A stretch of DNA of 64,000 bases from Salinibacter pepae (GTDB taxonomy: Bacteria > Bacteroidota > Rhodothermia > Rhodothermales > Salinibacteraceae): assembly GCF_947077775.1 (NCBI RefSeq), contig NZ_CAMTTE010000001.1:2198501-2262500 (forward strand), read 5' to 3'. Shown piece after piece: positions 56,105-64,000 of the stretch. The notes beneath the pieces are model-generated. The model was not told the DNA's origin. It saw only the letters and a program-made list of their open reading frames with translations, and searched no databases. Made by a program: the position numbers and the translations under genes. Positions within the stretch are counted from its first letter, which is position 1. Every line of letters begins with the position of its first letter.

Positions 56105-57367
56105 CTACGGCGCAATTGGGGTTTCGTCGGCCTCCGGCTCGTCGGCCGACCGGTCCTGCACGGCGTCCGGAGAGGCACCGTCGCCGCCGACCGAGGCCGG
56201 GTCGCCCCTGGTGATGATGTCGACGGGCACCGGGAGTTCGGTGTCGGCAAGCCCCCCGGCCGGTTGCGGGCGTGCGTCCGTCTCGTCGGCGGCCGGAACG
56301 GGCGTGAGGCACCCGAGGCGCCAGGCCCACACGACGGCAATCACCGCGGTGCCGCCGGCCAGGAGGTAGCCCCACACCGCCGGCAGGACCCCCATCAGTA
56401 CGGCCGCACTCCCGAACCAGGCCCCAACCCCGTAGAGGGTGAGCACGGCGCCCTGCTCGGTGCCGCGGTCGACCAGGCGGTGGTGCACGTGGCGACGATC
56501 GGGCGCGAAGATGGTGCGGGCCGAGGCGAAGCGCCGGACGATGGCCGTTCCGGTGTCCAGAATCGGCACGCCCAGAAGAACGGGCAGGATGAGGAGGGCG
56601 ACGGCCGGGTCGGTGTGGAGGGGGCCCTGGAGCGTATACCCGGCCAACAGGTAGCCCAGGAGGAGGCTGCCGGAGTCCCCCATGAAGATGGTGGCGGGCT
56701 TGTAGTTGTGTGGCAGGAAGCCGACCAGCGCCCCCGCCATCACGATGCCGACGGCCGCCAGGGCGATCTCGCCCTTTACCCCGAAGAGGGCCGCGCACGC
56801 AAGAAAGGCAATGCCGATAATTCCCGTCGCGAGGCCGTCGAGGCCGTCGATGAGGTTGACCGCGTTGATGATGCCGACGATCCAGAGCACCGACAGCGGG
56901 ATGATGTAAAGCGCCTCGCTGAAGGGAAGGGCCCCCGCGACGACGTCGGGGGAGAGTGCGCCAGCGTGTCCTCCGGAGAGGGGAAGAATCGTGCCCGAAT
57001 GGAGAAGCAGGTAGGCGGCGACCAGCTGAAACGAAAATTTGGCCTTCGCGTCGAGGGCGTGCCGGTCGTCCCAGTACCCCGTGGCGAGCATGATCGCCGC
57101 CCCGCCCCAGAACGAAAGAGACTGAACGGCGCCGGGGAACGGGCCCCAAAAGCCCCAGAGCACTCCCAGCCCCACCGCCAGCCCCGCAGCGATCGCAACC
57201 CCGCCTCCCGTGGGGGTGACGCGTTTGTGGACCTTGCGGGCCTGCGTCGGACGGTCCAAGAGGCCGAGGCGCGGGGCCTGCTCGCAGACGAGACCGGTAA
57301 GGAGCACCGTCACCAGAAACCCGGCGACCACGCTTCCGACAAGCCCGAGGAACAGAGGTGTGCCCAT
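56105..57367 (-). CDS. WecA/MraY-family glycosyl-1-phosphate transferase
   Basis: The 420-residue protein has about 11 transmembrane helices and the family's cytoplasmic motifs: RPTQARKVHKRVTPTGGGVAI, GYWDDRHALDAK, INAVNLIDGLDGLATG, IFMGDSGSLLLGY, PILDTGTAIVRR and FAPDRRHVHHRLVDRG. The HVHHR motif is typical of WecA-like enzymes rather than MraY. It should transfer a sugar-1-phosphate from UDP-sugar to undecaprenyl phosphate and so start a surface polysaccharide. The C-terminal ~60 residues are an acidic soluble tail. Confidence 0.88.
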   Translation of the reverse strand: MGTPLFLGLVGSVVAGFLVTVLLTGLVCEQAPRLGLLDRPTQARKVHKRVTPTGGGVAIAAGLAVGLGVLWGFWGPFPGAVQSLSFWGGAAIMLATGYWDDRHALDAKAKFSFQLVAAYLLLHSGTILPLSGGHAGALSPDVVAGALPFSEALYIIPLSVLWIVGIINAVNLIDGLDGLATGIIGIAFLACAALFGVKGEIALAAVGIVMAGALVGFLPHNYKPATIFMGDSGSLLLGYLLAGYTLQGPLHTDPAVALLILPVLLGVPILDTGTAIVRRFASARTIFAPDRRHVHHRLVDRGTEQGAVLTLYGVGAWFGSAAVLMGVLPAVWGYLLAGGTAVIAVVWAWRLGCLTPVPAADETDARPQPAGGLADTELPVPVDIITRGDPASVGGDGASPDAVQDRSADEPEADETPIAP

Positions 57368-58049
57368 GAATCGCTACGTGAGTGCGGAGGGGGGATGCGG
57401 GCGGCCAGGAGCAACGAAGATGTGTGCGTCGGGGCCCTTCAATTCCCCAGTTGCCTGCCGAACTGATGCGCATCTGAATCTGCACTGCTAAGAATAGGGC
57501 GGCATGCGCGCGGACCGATAAGCATATAGAGAGGCAGCGCGCCTATCTTTGGAGCACGCCGGTTGTACAAGGTCCGCCCCACGCATGGTAGATTTGGATT
57601 ATGCCTCTGGCGGAGAGGCGGAACCGCGAAGGGACGAGCCAGAAGCGAGGGGAGGGGGACGAGGCAATTGCGGCGAACGAGGCCCCAAACGGCGCCCTCC
57701 CGGTCGTCCCCGGGCGTGTGGGCCCCGACGAGGCGCCGTCCTGCTAGGAAAAGGATTTCGAAATGAAAGCGCATCGGGCAATAGGGAACGAATCAGATGC
57801 TCCGAATACGCAGCATCAGTTAATCCTTTGGAGCTAGTTAGGCAGAGAGAGGTGCCTTCCTAGAGGGGCCGTTTCGCCGATAGGGGCGGCTGTGGCGGCA
57901 GAGACGCGGCCCTGGACGATCCCTGTCTTCTGTGCTTTTCCGCCCTGCCGCGTTGAAGCCGGGCGTTTTTTTCGCTCAAGAGAGCATCAGGAATAGATAT
58001 TGTGATCCATAAGATTGAAGTCTGAAGACCTAAAGGATCACAGAATACG
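57368..58049. other. Divergent spacer
   Basis: About 680 bp without a convincing gene. It separates the divergent transferase and the type IX-secreted protein and must hold both promoters; A+T-rich windows lie near 57500 and 57990-58040. Confidence 0.35.
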
Positions 58050-59669
58050 ATGCTCGCCCGCCTTTCTGCTTCGGTGTGTGCCGCCCTGCTCGGGATCGGC
58101 GTCCTGGTGCCCGCTGCGGCCCTGGGGCAGTCGTTCACCTACGCCGAAGAGTGCATCACGAACGTCGACAACGCGACGGTGCACGTCCCGTCGACGGCAG
58201 ACCCGGCCCTTCCGGACGGCACGCCCGTGGCGGCGGGGGACACAATCGCGGTGTATACGGCCGACGGGACGTGTGCGGGCTACGGGGTGTGGACGGACGG
58301 AGAGGGGGCGACGCTCGCCGCCGCGGGGTCGGATTCGATCGATGTCTCGCCGGACGGGTACGCGCCGGGCGCGTCCCTGCAGTTTGAGGTTTTTGACGTC
58401 TCGGCGGGCGCTGCGGTCGACGTTGGCTCGGGCGCCGCGTTTGCGTCGTGCGACAGCGTCGGGGTGCCGGTCTGCGCCGAGGGGGTTTACGAGCCGGGGA
58501 CGTTCCATCAGGTGACAGGCTTCCAGGCCGACCCGTCCGAGACGGTGACCCGCACGATCACGATGGCGGAGGGCTGGCGCTTTGTCTCGGTGCCCGTAGA
58601 GTCGGGCGCGACGTTCGGGTCCCTTTTCCAGGGGTGCTCGGGGGGGTTCGCGTACACGCCAGGAAACGGATACACGCCACTGTCGGACGGGGACGCTGTG
58701 CCGGTAGGGATGGGGATTGCCGTGCAGTGCCAGGCGGACACCACGAGCGTGACGGGAACGGTGCCCCCGACGACGGTTCAGGTGGAGGCCGGATGGAATC
58801 TGATCGGCAGTGTCGAGGACACGGTGTCGGTCGGTGCAGTGACCGCCTCCCCGTCCGGCATCGTGACGTCGGACTTCTTCCGGCTACCGCCGGGCGAGGG
58901 GTATACGTCCACGGCGGCACTGCGTCCCGGCGAGGCGTACTGGGTCAAGGCGACCGAGGCTGGGACGCTCGACCTGTCCGGGGCCGCGGGGACGCTGGTG
59001 GCCGGATCGGAGACGTCCAAGAACGACCCGGCGGGCGTGGTGCGCCTCTCGATTGCAGACGCGGAGGGGCAGCAGTATACGCTCCGGCTGGAGGAAGGCC
59101 TGACCGACCGGCAGCGCAGCCGCTCGGAGCTGCCCCCCGTTCCGCCGGGCGATGTGTTCGACGTGCGGTTCGCAAGTGGACACGCGGCGGCGGCGTTCGC
59201 GTCGGGGAAGGCGTCGGCACCGGGGCATGCCGTGCAGCTTCAGGGCGCGACGTTTCCCGTAGAAGTCCGGCTGAAGACCGGCGGAAGCGACCGACGGGTT
59301 GAAATCGCCGCCGGGGGGGAGCGCCACGCGTTGTCGGCGGCCCAGCCGGCCGCGCAGATCCAGCAGTCCACGGACCGGATCGGGGTCACCGCCGCCCCGA
59401 CCCCGGACGAATTTCGGCTCGGAAAGGCCAGCCCCAACCCGATCCGCCGGGGCGCCGAGCTGGAGTACACGCTTCCGGAGGAGTCGGAGGTCTCGATCGC
59501 CGTCTACGACGTGCTGGGACGGCGCGTTGCTCGCCTCGTGGACGAGAAGCGCCGGACCGGGGTCCATCGGGCCCGGATCGACGCCGGCACCCTCCCGAGC
59601 GGGAAGTACTTCGTGCGCATGCGGGCCGGGACGTTCCGGCAGACGCGCCAACTGACGGTCGTGCGGTGA
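58050..59669 (+). CDS. Type IX-secreted protein with GWN modules
   Basis: The 539-residue protein has a signal peptide (AALLGIGVLVPAAALG). Two modules open with EGWRFVSVPVESG (about residue 173) and EAGWNLIGSVED (about 247), the same type of module seen twice in the beta-helix protein at 3550-5832. The last ~85 residues form a type IX secretion C-terminal domain: KASPNPIRRGAELEYTLPEE, SIAVYDVLGRRVARLVD, LPSGKYFVRM and a final LTVVR. It should be exported across the outer membrane and anchored on the surface. No enzymatic domain is visible. Confidence 0.75.
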   Translation: MLARLSASVCAALLGIGVLVPAAALGQSFTYAEECITNVDNATVHVPSTADPALPDGTPVAAGDTIAVYTADGTCAGYGVWTDGEGATLAAAGSDSIDVSPDGYAPGASLQFEVFDVSAGAAVDVGSGAAFASCDSVGVPVCAEGVYEPGTFHQVTGFQADPSETVTRTITMAEGWRFVSVPVESGATFGSLFQGCSGGFAYTPGNGYTPLSDGDAVPVGMGIAVQCQADTTSVTGTVPPTTVQVEAGWNLIGSVEDTVSVGAVTASPSGIVTSDFFRLPPGEGYTSTAALRPGEAYWVKATEAGTLDLSGAAGTLVAGSETSKNDPAGVVRLSIADAEGQQYTLRLEEGLTDRQRSRSELPPVPPGDVFDVRFASGHAAAAFASGKASAPGHAVQLQGATFPVEVRLKTGGSDRRVEIAAGGERHALSAAQPAAQIQQSTDRIGVTAAPTPDEFRLGKASPNPIRRGAELEYTLPEESEVSIAVYDVLGRRVARLVDEKRRTGVHRARIDAGTLPSGKYFVRMRAGTFRQTRQLTVVR

Positions 59670-59734
59670 GTCGGCCCCGGCAGGGACGGTCGTGCGGCAA
59701 GTCGGCCCCGGCAGGGACGGTCGTGCGGCAAGAG
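59655..59734 (+). repeat. 31-bp tandem repeat over a gene's 3' end
   Basis: A 31-bp unit beginning ACGGTCGTGCGG is present at 59655-59685 and 59686-59716, with a partial third copy to 59734. The stop codon of the type IX-secreted protein lies in the first unit. Confidence 0.75.
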
Positions 59735-59811
59735 AGAGGGGGCTCGTCCACTCCCACACGGGCCCCTGCGCAGCAGGCCCTCCCTGCGGAGGCGCTACCC
59801 CCACGGAGGCG

Positions 59812-60903
59812 CTACTGCTCGCGGAGGTCCACGACGACCGACTGGGTGTCCTGGGGGGCGACGGTGACAGGCCGGCTCGTTTCCCCGAGTGCCGGGTGGC
59901 GGGCGGTGATGGTGTAGGGGCCGGCCGGAAGGGTCGTGTCGTACCAGACATCCGAATTTTCAGCGCGGCGCTGGTCGTTGATGTAGATGGAGCCCCAGGG
60001 GCGGACCAGTACGCGGAGGTGTCCGGTCCGCCGCTTCAGCGTTGCCGTCACCGTTGCGGTGTCGGTGGCGCTGACGTCGACCCGCCGGGTCACGGTCTTG
60101 TGCCCGGGACGGGAGAAGGTGACCGCGTACGTCCCCGTCGTGACCTCGGTGAGGGTCGCCGGCGTCGCCCCGACCTCCTCGCCATCGAGCGCAACCGTCG
60201 CCCGGTCGGGCGTCGCCCGCAGCACGAGGGTGCCGGTGACCGGCGCGATGTCGCCGCCCGCGGGGGCAGTCGACGGGTCTGATCGGCTACTGGCTGGGGG
60301 CCCATCGGAGGCCGAGCCCGGCGTCTCGTCGCCGGGGCCGGGTGGGCTGGGCGAGGGGGAGGAAGGGGACGGCTCGCCGGACGACAGGCCGGCGGGGGCG
60401 CTCCCCTGCGAGCGGGCGGCGGCCTGGCCCTGCGCGGCGACCGCTGACTCGTCCCGAGAAAAGCGGGGGCTGAGCGCGGCGGACTGGCCTGCGGACAGCG
60501 TGATCACGGTGTCGCGGCTTCCGTAGTCGGCCCGGTCGATGGTGACCAGGTAGGTCCCGGGCGGGAGCGGGTGGTTGTCGATCGGGGTGACGCCGGCCGT
60601 GTCGGCGCCCACGATCACCACGGCGCCGGGGGGCTGGGAATCGACCGACAGGGTGGAGGTGGGCTCGTCGTCGGCCGTCGGGGGCGCGCCCGGGTCGGGC
60701 GTGAGGCGCGTGGGGGCGAAGTAGATCAGCAGCCCGATCGCGAGGGCGATTGTCCCCGCCGTGATCGAAAACGCGTAGCGGCGCAGCAGGCGCAGTGCCC
60801 CGCCCCTGCTCTCCTGTGGGGACTGGTACGGCTCCCAGGACGCAGAGCCGGCCCCCGAACGGGCAGCGTCATCTGGCTCCGGAAACGGGGCATCGTCGGC
60901 CAT
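59812..60903 (-). CDS. Membrane-anchored PEGA-repeat protein
   Basis: The start is read from 60903 (MADDAPFPEPDD), giving 363 residues. An acidic cytoplasmic N-terminus is followed by one transmembrane helix (ITAGTIALAIGLLIYFA). Three PEGA domains follow: about 85-140 (STLSVDSQPPGAVVIVGAD), 220-285 (GTLVLRATPDRATVALDGEE) and 288-360 (LRVLVRPWGSIYINDQ). A Pro/Ser/Gly-rich linker lies between the first two. PEGA domains are found in surface-layer-like and cell-wall-associated proteins; the role here is unknown. Confidence 0.75.
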   Translation of the reverse strand: MADDAPFPEPDDAARSGAGSASWEPYQSPQESRGGALRLLRRYAFSITAGTIALAIGLLIYFAPTRLTPDPGAPPTADDEPTSTLSVDSQPPGAVVIVGADTAGVTPIDNHPLPPGTYLVTIDRADYGSRDTVITLSAGQSAALSPRFSRDESAVAAQGQAAARSQGSAPAGLSSGEPSPSSPSPSPPGPGDETPGSASDGPPASSRSDPSTAPAGGDIAPVTGTLVLRATPDRATVALDGEEVGATPATLTEVTTGTYAVTFSRPGHKTVTRRVDVSATDTATVTATLKRRTGHLRVLVRPWGSIYINDQRRAENSDVWYDTTLPAGPYTITARHPALGETSRPVTVAPQDTQSVVVDLREQ

Positions 60904-61159
60904 CCGTGTGCCGAATGCGACGTTCGTGGAGAAGAATGACCTGAGTCCTACCTCGGGCGCGAGGAAAGGTTCGTCGTGCAGGCTGGGGAGCGGCCACGAG
61001 CGCGGCCACGAGCCCGACGAGAAGACGGATCGAGTCGGTCCTGTCTGGCCGAGTGGAGGACCTCTTCTCAACGGACGCTTGGGCCACGCCCCTGGACATC
61101 GTGGCGCCAGCGTGGGAGAAATCTGGCTCCTCCATCAATCTGGGGCCTTCATTTTGCCG

Positions 61160-63262
61160 TCACCCCACCCGGGCGAAGCCGAGGCCGTGCTCCGCGTAGT
61201 CCTCCCGGTAGCGGCGGCGGAGCCGCTCGTGCTCGTCGGCCCGCAGGTGCGGGTCCTTCTCGATGAGGGCGAAGGCGGCCTCGCGGGCGACCTCCAGAAT
61301 CTCATCGTCCTCGGTGAGGTCGGCAATCTTGAGGTCGGGCATGCCGCTCTGGCGGGTGCCAAAGAAGTCCCCGGCGCCCCGGATCTGGAGGTCCGTCTCG
61401 CTGATCTCGAAGCCGTCGTTCGTGCGGGCCATCGCCTCCAGGCGCTGCTTCGCCTCCTGACTCCGTTTGTAGCTGGCCATGAGGACGCAGTAGCTCTGCT
61501 GGTCGGACCGCCCCACCCGGCCGCGCAGTTGGTGCAGCTGGCTGAGCCCGAACCGCTCGGCGTGCTCCACGAGCATCACCGTCGCGTTCGGCACGTCGAC
61601 CCCCACCTCGATCACGGTCGTGGCCACGAGGAGGTCGATGTCCCCCTCCGTGAACCGGCGCATCGTCGCGTCCTTGTCGTCGGCCGAGAGCTGGCCGTGG
61701 ACGAGCCCGACCGTGTAGTCCGGGAATTTCTCCCGCAGCGCCTCCGCCCCGCTCTCCGCGTCCTTCAGGTCCATCTTCTCGCTCTCCTCCACGAGCGGGT
61801 ACACCACGAACGCCTGCTCGCCCTGCTCCAGCCGGTCGCGCAGGAAGGCGTACACCTCCCCCCGGCGTTTCTCGGCCCGCAGGCGCGTCTCGACCGGCTT
61901 GCGGCCCGGCGGCATCTCGTCAATCTTCGACACGTCGAGGTCGCCGTAGAGCGTGAGGGCGAGGGAGCGGGGAATGGGGGTGGCCGTCATGAGGAGCATG
62001 TGGGGCCGCTCGCCCTTCTCGAACATCTCGGCCCGCTGGGCCACCCCGAAGCGGTGCTGCTCGTCGACCACCGCGAGGCCGAGACGGTCGAACGCGACCT
62101 CGTCCTGGATGAGGGCGTGCGTGCCGACGGCGACCGGGCTCTCGCCGGTGCGGACGGCCTGGAGGGCCGCCTCCCGCTCCGCCTTCGTCTGGCTCCCAAT
62201 CAGCAGGCGGGGCTCCAGCCCCAGCGGGCGGAGGTAGTCCTGCAGGTTGGCGTGGTGCTGCTCGGCGAGGATCTCGGTGGGGGCCATGAAGGCGCTCTGG
62301 TAGCCGCTGTCGTAGGCGTGCATCATGGCGGCCACGGCGACGACCGTTTTGCCGCTGCCCACGTCCCCCTGCAGGAGGCGGTTCATCTGCGTGCCCGTCT
62401 GTACGTCGCCAATGATCTCGCGCAGGGCCCGGGTCTGGGCGCCCGTGAGCTCGAAGGGCAGCACCTCCCGTACAAACTCGCGGGTGTACGCGCCGGGGTC
62501 GTCGAAGGCGGGCCCCGCCACCTCCTCCTGTTGCTCGTGCATCTGGGCCAGCAGGAGCTGGATGAAGAAAAGCTCCTCGAACTTGAGCCGCCGCTGCGCC
62601 CGCGAGAGCTCCTGCTGGGTCTTCGGGAAGTGAATGGCCCGCAGCGCCACGCGGCCCTCCATGAGGGCGTACTCGTCCATGATCCAGTCGGGCATTGTCT
62701 CCGTGAGCTTCAGGCCGTGCTCCTTGAACAGGTCGTACAGGACGCGGCGGACGGTCCGGCTCGTGAGGCCGACGTTGCTCATGGCCTCCCCGCCCGGGTA
62801 GAGCGGCACGATGCGGCCCGTGTCGAGGAGGGGGCCCTCGTCGTTGAGGCGGTCGAAGTCCGGGTGGGTCATCGAGTGCCAGCGGCCGTACTTCTCCACC
62901 GTGCCGTGGAAGGCCACGCGGTCGCCCTCGTCGAACGCCTTGCGTACCCACCAGACCCCCTGAAACCACGTCCCCTTCATGCGCCCGCCCTGCTCCCCCT
63001 CCAGGATGATTTCGAGCCGCTTCTGGTTGTTGCTGGGCACCACGTTGACGGAGCGGACGGTCCCGACGACCGTGACCGAGTCGGGGCCCTCCCGCAGCCG
63101 CCGCACCGGGGTTACGGTCGTGCGGTCGAGGTAGCGGCGGGGGTAGAAGCGCAGCAGGTCGTGCACCGTGCGCACGCCGTGCTGCTCGGCCCACACGTCG
63201 GCGCGCTTCTCCCCCACGCCCTTTACGTAGCGGACGTCTTGCTGAAGGAAGTCCTCACTCAT
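61160..63262 (-). CDS. recG: ATP-dependent DNA helicase RecG
   Basis: The 700-residue length fits RecG. The N-terminal wedge domain starts with VKGVGEKRADVWAEQHGV and RFYPRRYLDR and has the OB fold near 60-130. Helicase motifs follow in order: QGDVGSGKTVVA (Walker A at 299-306), APTEILAEQH, VDEQHRFGVAQR (DEQH box), TATPIPRSLAL, VHGQLSADDKDATM, TTVIEVGVDVPNAT, and HQLRGRVGRSDQ. It reverses stalled replication forks and branch-migrates Holliday junctions. It stands alone. Confidence 0.95.
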   Translation of the reverse strand: MSEDFLQQDVRYVKGVGEKRADVWAEQHGVRTVHDLLRFYPRRYLDRTTVTPVRRLREGPDSVTVVGTVRSVNVVPSNNQKRLEIILEGEQGGRMKGTWFQGVWWVRKAFDEGDRVAFHGTVEKYGRWHSMTHPDFDRLNDEGPLLDTGRIVPLYPGGEAMSNVGLTSRTVRRVLYDLFKEHGLKLTETMPDWIMDEYALMEGRVALRAIHFPKTQQELSRAQRRLKFEELFFIQLLLAQMHEQQEEVAGPAFDDPGAYTREFVREVLPFELTGAQTRALREIIGDVQTGTQMNRLLQGDVGSGKTVVAVAAMMHAYDSGYQSAFMAPTEILAEQHHANLQDYLRPLGLEPRLLIGSQTKAEREAALQAVRTGESPVAVGTHALIQDEVAFDRLGLAVVDEQHRFGVAQRAEMFEKGERPHMLLMTATPIPRSLALTLYGDLDVSKIDEMPPGRKPVETRLRAEKRRGEVYAFLRDRLEQGEQAFVVYPLVEESEKMDLKDAESGAEALREKFPDYTVGLVHGQLSADDKDATMRRFTEGDIDLLVATTVIEVGVDVPNATVMLVEHAERFGLSQLHQLRGRVGRSDQQSYCVLMASYKRSQEAKQRLEAMARTNDGFEISETDLQIRGAGDFFGTRQSGMPDLKIADLTEDDEILEVAREAAFALIEKDPHLRADEHERLRRRYREDYAEHGLGFARVG

Positions 63263-63474
63263 GCCTGTAGGGTATGGGCCAGGTGACGGGCCGACCGATC
63301 AGTGGGGATGTGCGAACGATGTGTCTGGTCCTTCTCACACGAACAGTGGGGTGGCGTTCCGGGCAATCGTGCGGAAGAGACGGAAGAAAACGATAACGAT
63401 GAGATGATGATTTTCCCGCCGCGGCCCTGCATCTTGTGGCCGCGAACTGTCTTTCGCCTGCCCTCTCTACCGAC

Positions 63475-64000
63475 ATGTCTCCATCCCGCCGCGACTTCTT
63501 GAAGTACCTGGGCCTCACCGGGGCCGCCCTCAGCGCGCCCGGCGTGGCCGCCGCCTCGCCCCGCCTGGGCACCGACCGCCGGGCCGTGACGGTCACCGGC
63601 CGCGTGGCGGGCCCCGAGGGCGGCATCGAGGGGGTGCCCGTCACCGATGGCGTCGCCGTCACGCAGACCGGCCCCGACGGGCGCTACGAGCTGGCGGCCG
63701 CGCCCCGCCGGCCGTTTGTCTACCTCTCGGTGCCGAGCGGGTACCGCCTACCGACGCACGACACCGGCACGGCCCGCCTCTACCGATCCATCGACGCGTC
63801 CGGCGGCGGCACGGCGACGGCGTCGTTTCGGCTCACGCCCCTCGACCGCGACGACGAGCAGCACGCGTTCCTCTTCCTGGCCGATCCGCAGGCCCGGACG
63901 GCGGCGGAAATGCAGCAGTTCCGGGACGAGACGGTGCCGGACGTGCAGGAGGCCGTGCGGGCGCTCGGGGACCGTCCCGTCTTCGGGGTGGGCGGGGGCG
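63475..64000 (+). CDS. Tat-exported calcineurin-like metallophosphoesterase, N-terminal part
   Basis: The gene starts at ATG 63475 and runs off the window end, with about 175 residues visible. The start has a twin-arginine signal (SRRDFLKYLGLTGAALSAPG). An N-terminal beta-sandwich domain follows, of the sort preceding phosphoesterase domains (VTVTGRVAGPEGG, TQTGPDGRYELAAAP, FVYLSVPSGYRLP). The phosphoesterase domain begins with FLFLADPQARTAAEM, where Asp and Gln match the first metal-binding motif. The substrate is unknown. Confidence 0.72.
   Translation, partial: MSPSRRDFLKYLGLTGAALSAPGVAAASPRLGTDRRAVTVTGRVAGPEGGIEGVPVTDGVAVTQTGPDGRYELAAAPRRPFVYLSVPSGYRLPTHDTGTARLYRSIDASGGGTATASFRLTPLDRDDEQHAFLFLADPQARTAAEMQQFRDETVPDVQEAVRALGDRPVFGVGGG

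Noticed and set aside
60908-63286. A 792-codon open frame antisense to recG
   Set aside because: It has no recognisable domain, is His/Leu/Arg-rich as expected from the reverse complement of a GC-rich gene, and recG is certain.

Overview
The window is GC-rich bacterial chromosome with acidic proteins. It carries a phosphosulfolactate synthase, a type IX secretion C-terminal signal and large families of secreted proteins. This points to a Salinibacter-like member of the Rhodothermota, an extreme halophile; the assignment is inference from gene content, not from a marker gene.

Layout. 1-5.8 kb: surface-polysaccharide genes (3' end of a Wzy-type polymerase, two family-4 glycosyltransferases) and a secreted beta-helix protein on the other strand. 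6.3-20.3 kb: a same-strand block of thirteen genes that I read as a double lasso-peptide locus. It has two unlinked precursor peptides (A1 at 11081, A2 at 17955), two asparagine-synthetase-like cyclases, one stand-alone recognition protein (B1) and a second recognition domain fused to a phosphoribosyltransferase. It also has one leader peptidase (B2), one ABC exporter, two HPr-kinase-like enzymes, a nucleotidyltransferase, a 2-oxoglutarate/Fe(II) oxygenase and an acyltransferase. An orphan second B2 lies 4 kb further on (24276, minus strand). The phosphoribosyltransferase-recognition fusion and the combination of tailoring enzymes are the strongest candidates for an undescribed system.

20.4-36.7 kb is an accessory region. 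It holds two ~1 kb ORF-less group II introns in opposite orientation, an OmpA/PKD outer-membrane protein, and a DUF3987-like protein beside a Rad52/DdrA-like annealing protein with short direct-repeat arrays. It also holds two nearly identical Uma2-type genes, toxin-antitoxin pairs (one decayed), a frameshifted transposase and a TnpB element. The TnpB element ends inside the start of groEL, so the GroEL N-terminus is now encoded by the transposon end.

36.7-64 kb is ordinary-looking chromosome: groEL, alkaline phosphatase, lipoate ligase, ferredoxins and a bacilliredoxin beside a SufR-like regulator, a Baeyer-Villiger-type monooxygenase, phosphosulfolactate synthase and an L,D-transpeptidase. 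An envelope redox cluster follows (DsbD, two TlpA-like thioredoxins, DoxX, DsrE-like), then a WecA/MraY-type transferase, a type IX-secreted protein, a PEGA-repeat protein, RecG and the start of a Tat-exported metallophosphoesterase.

Many long open frames antisense to real genes are GC-content shadows and were left out. All functional calls are by eye from motifs; no database search was possible.
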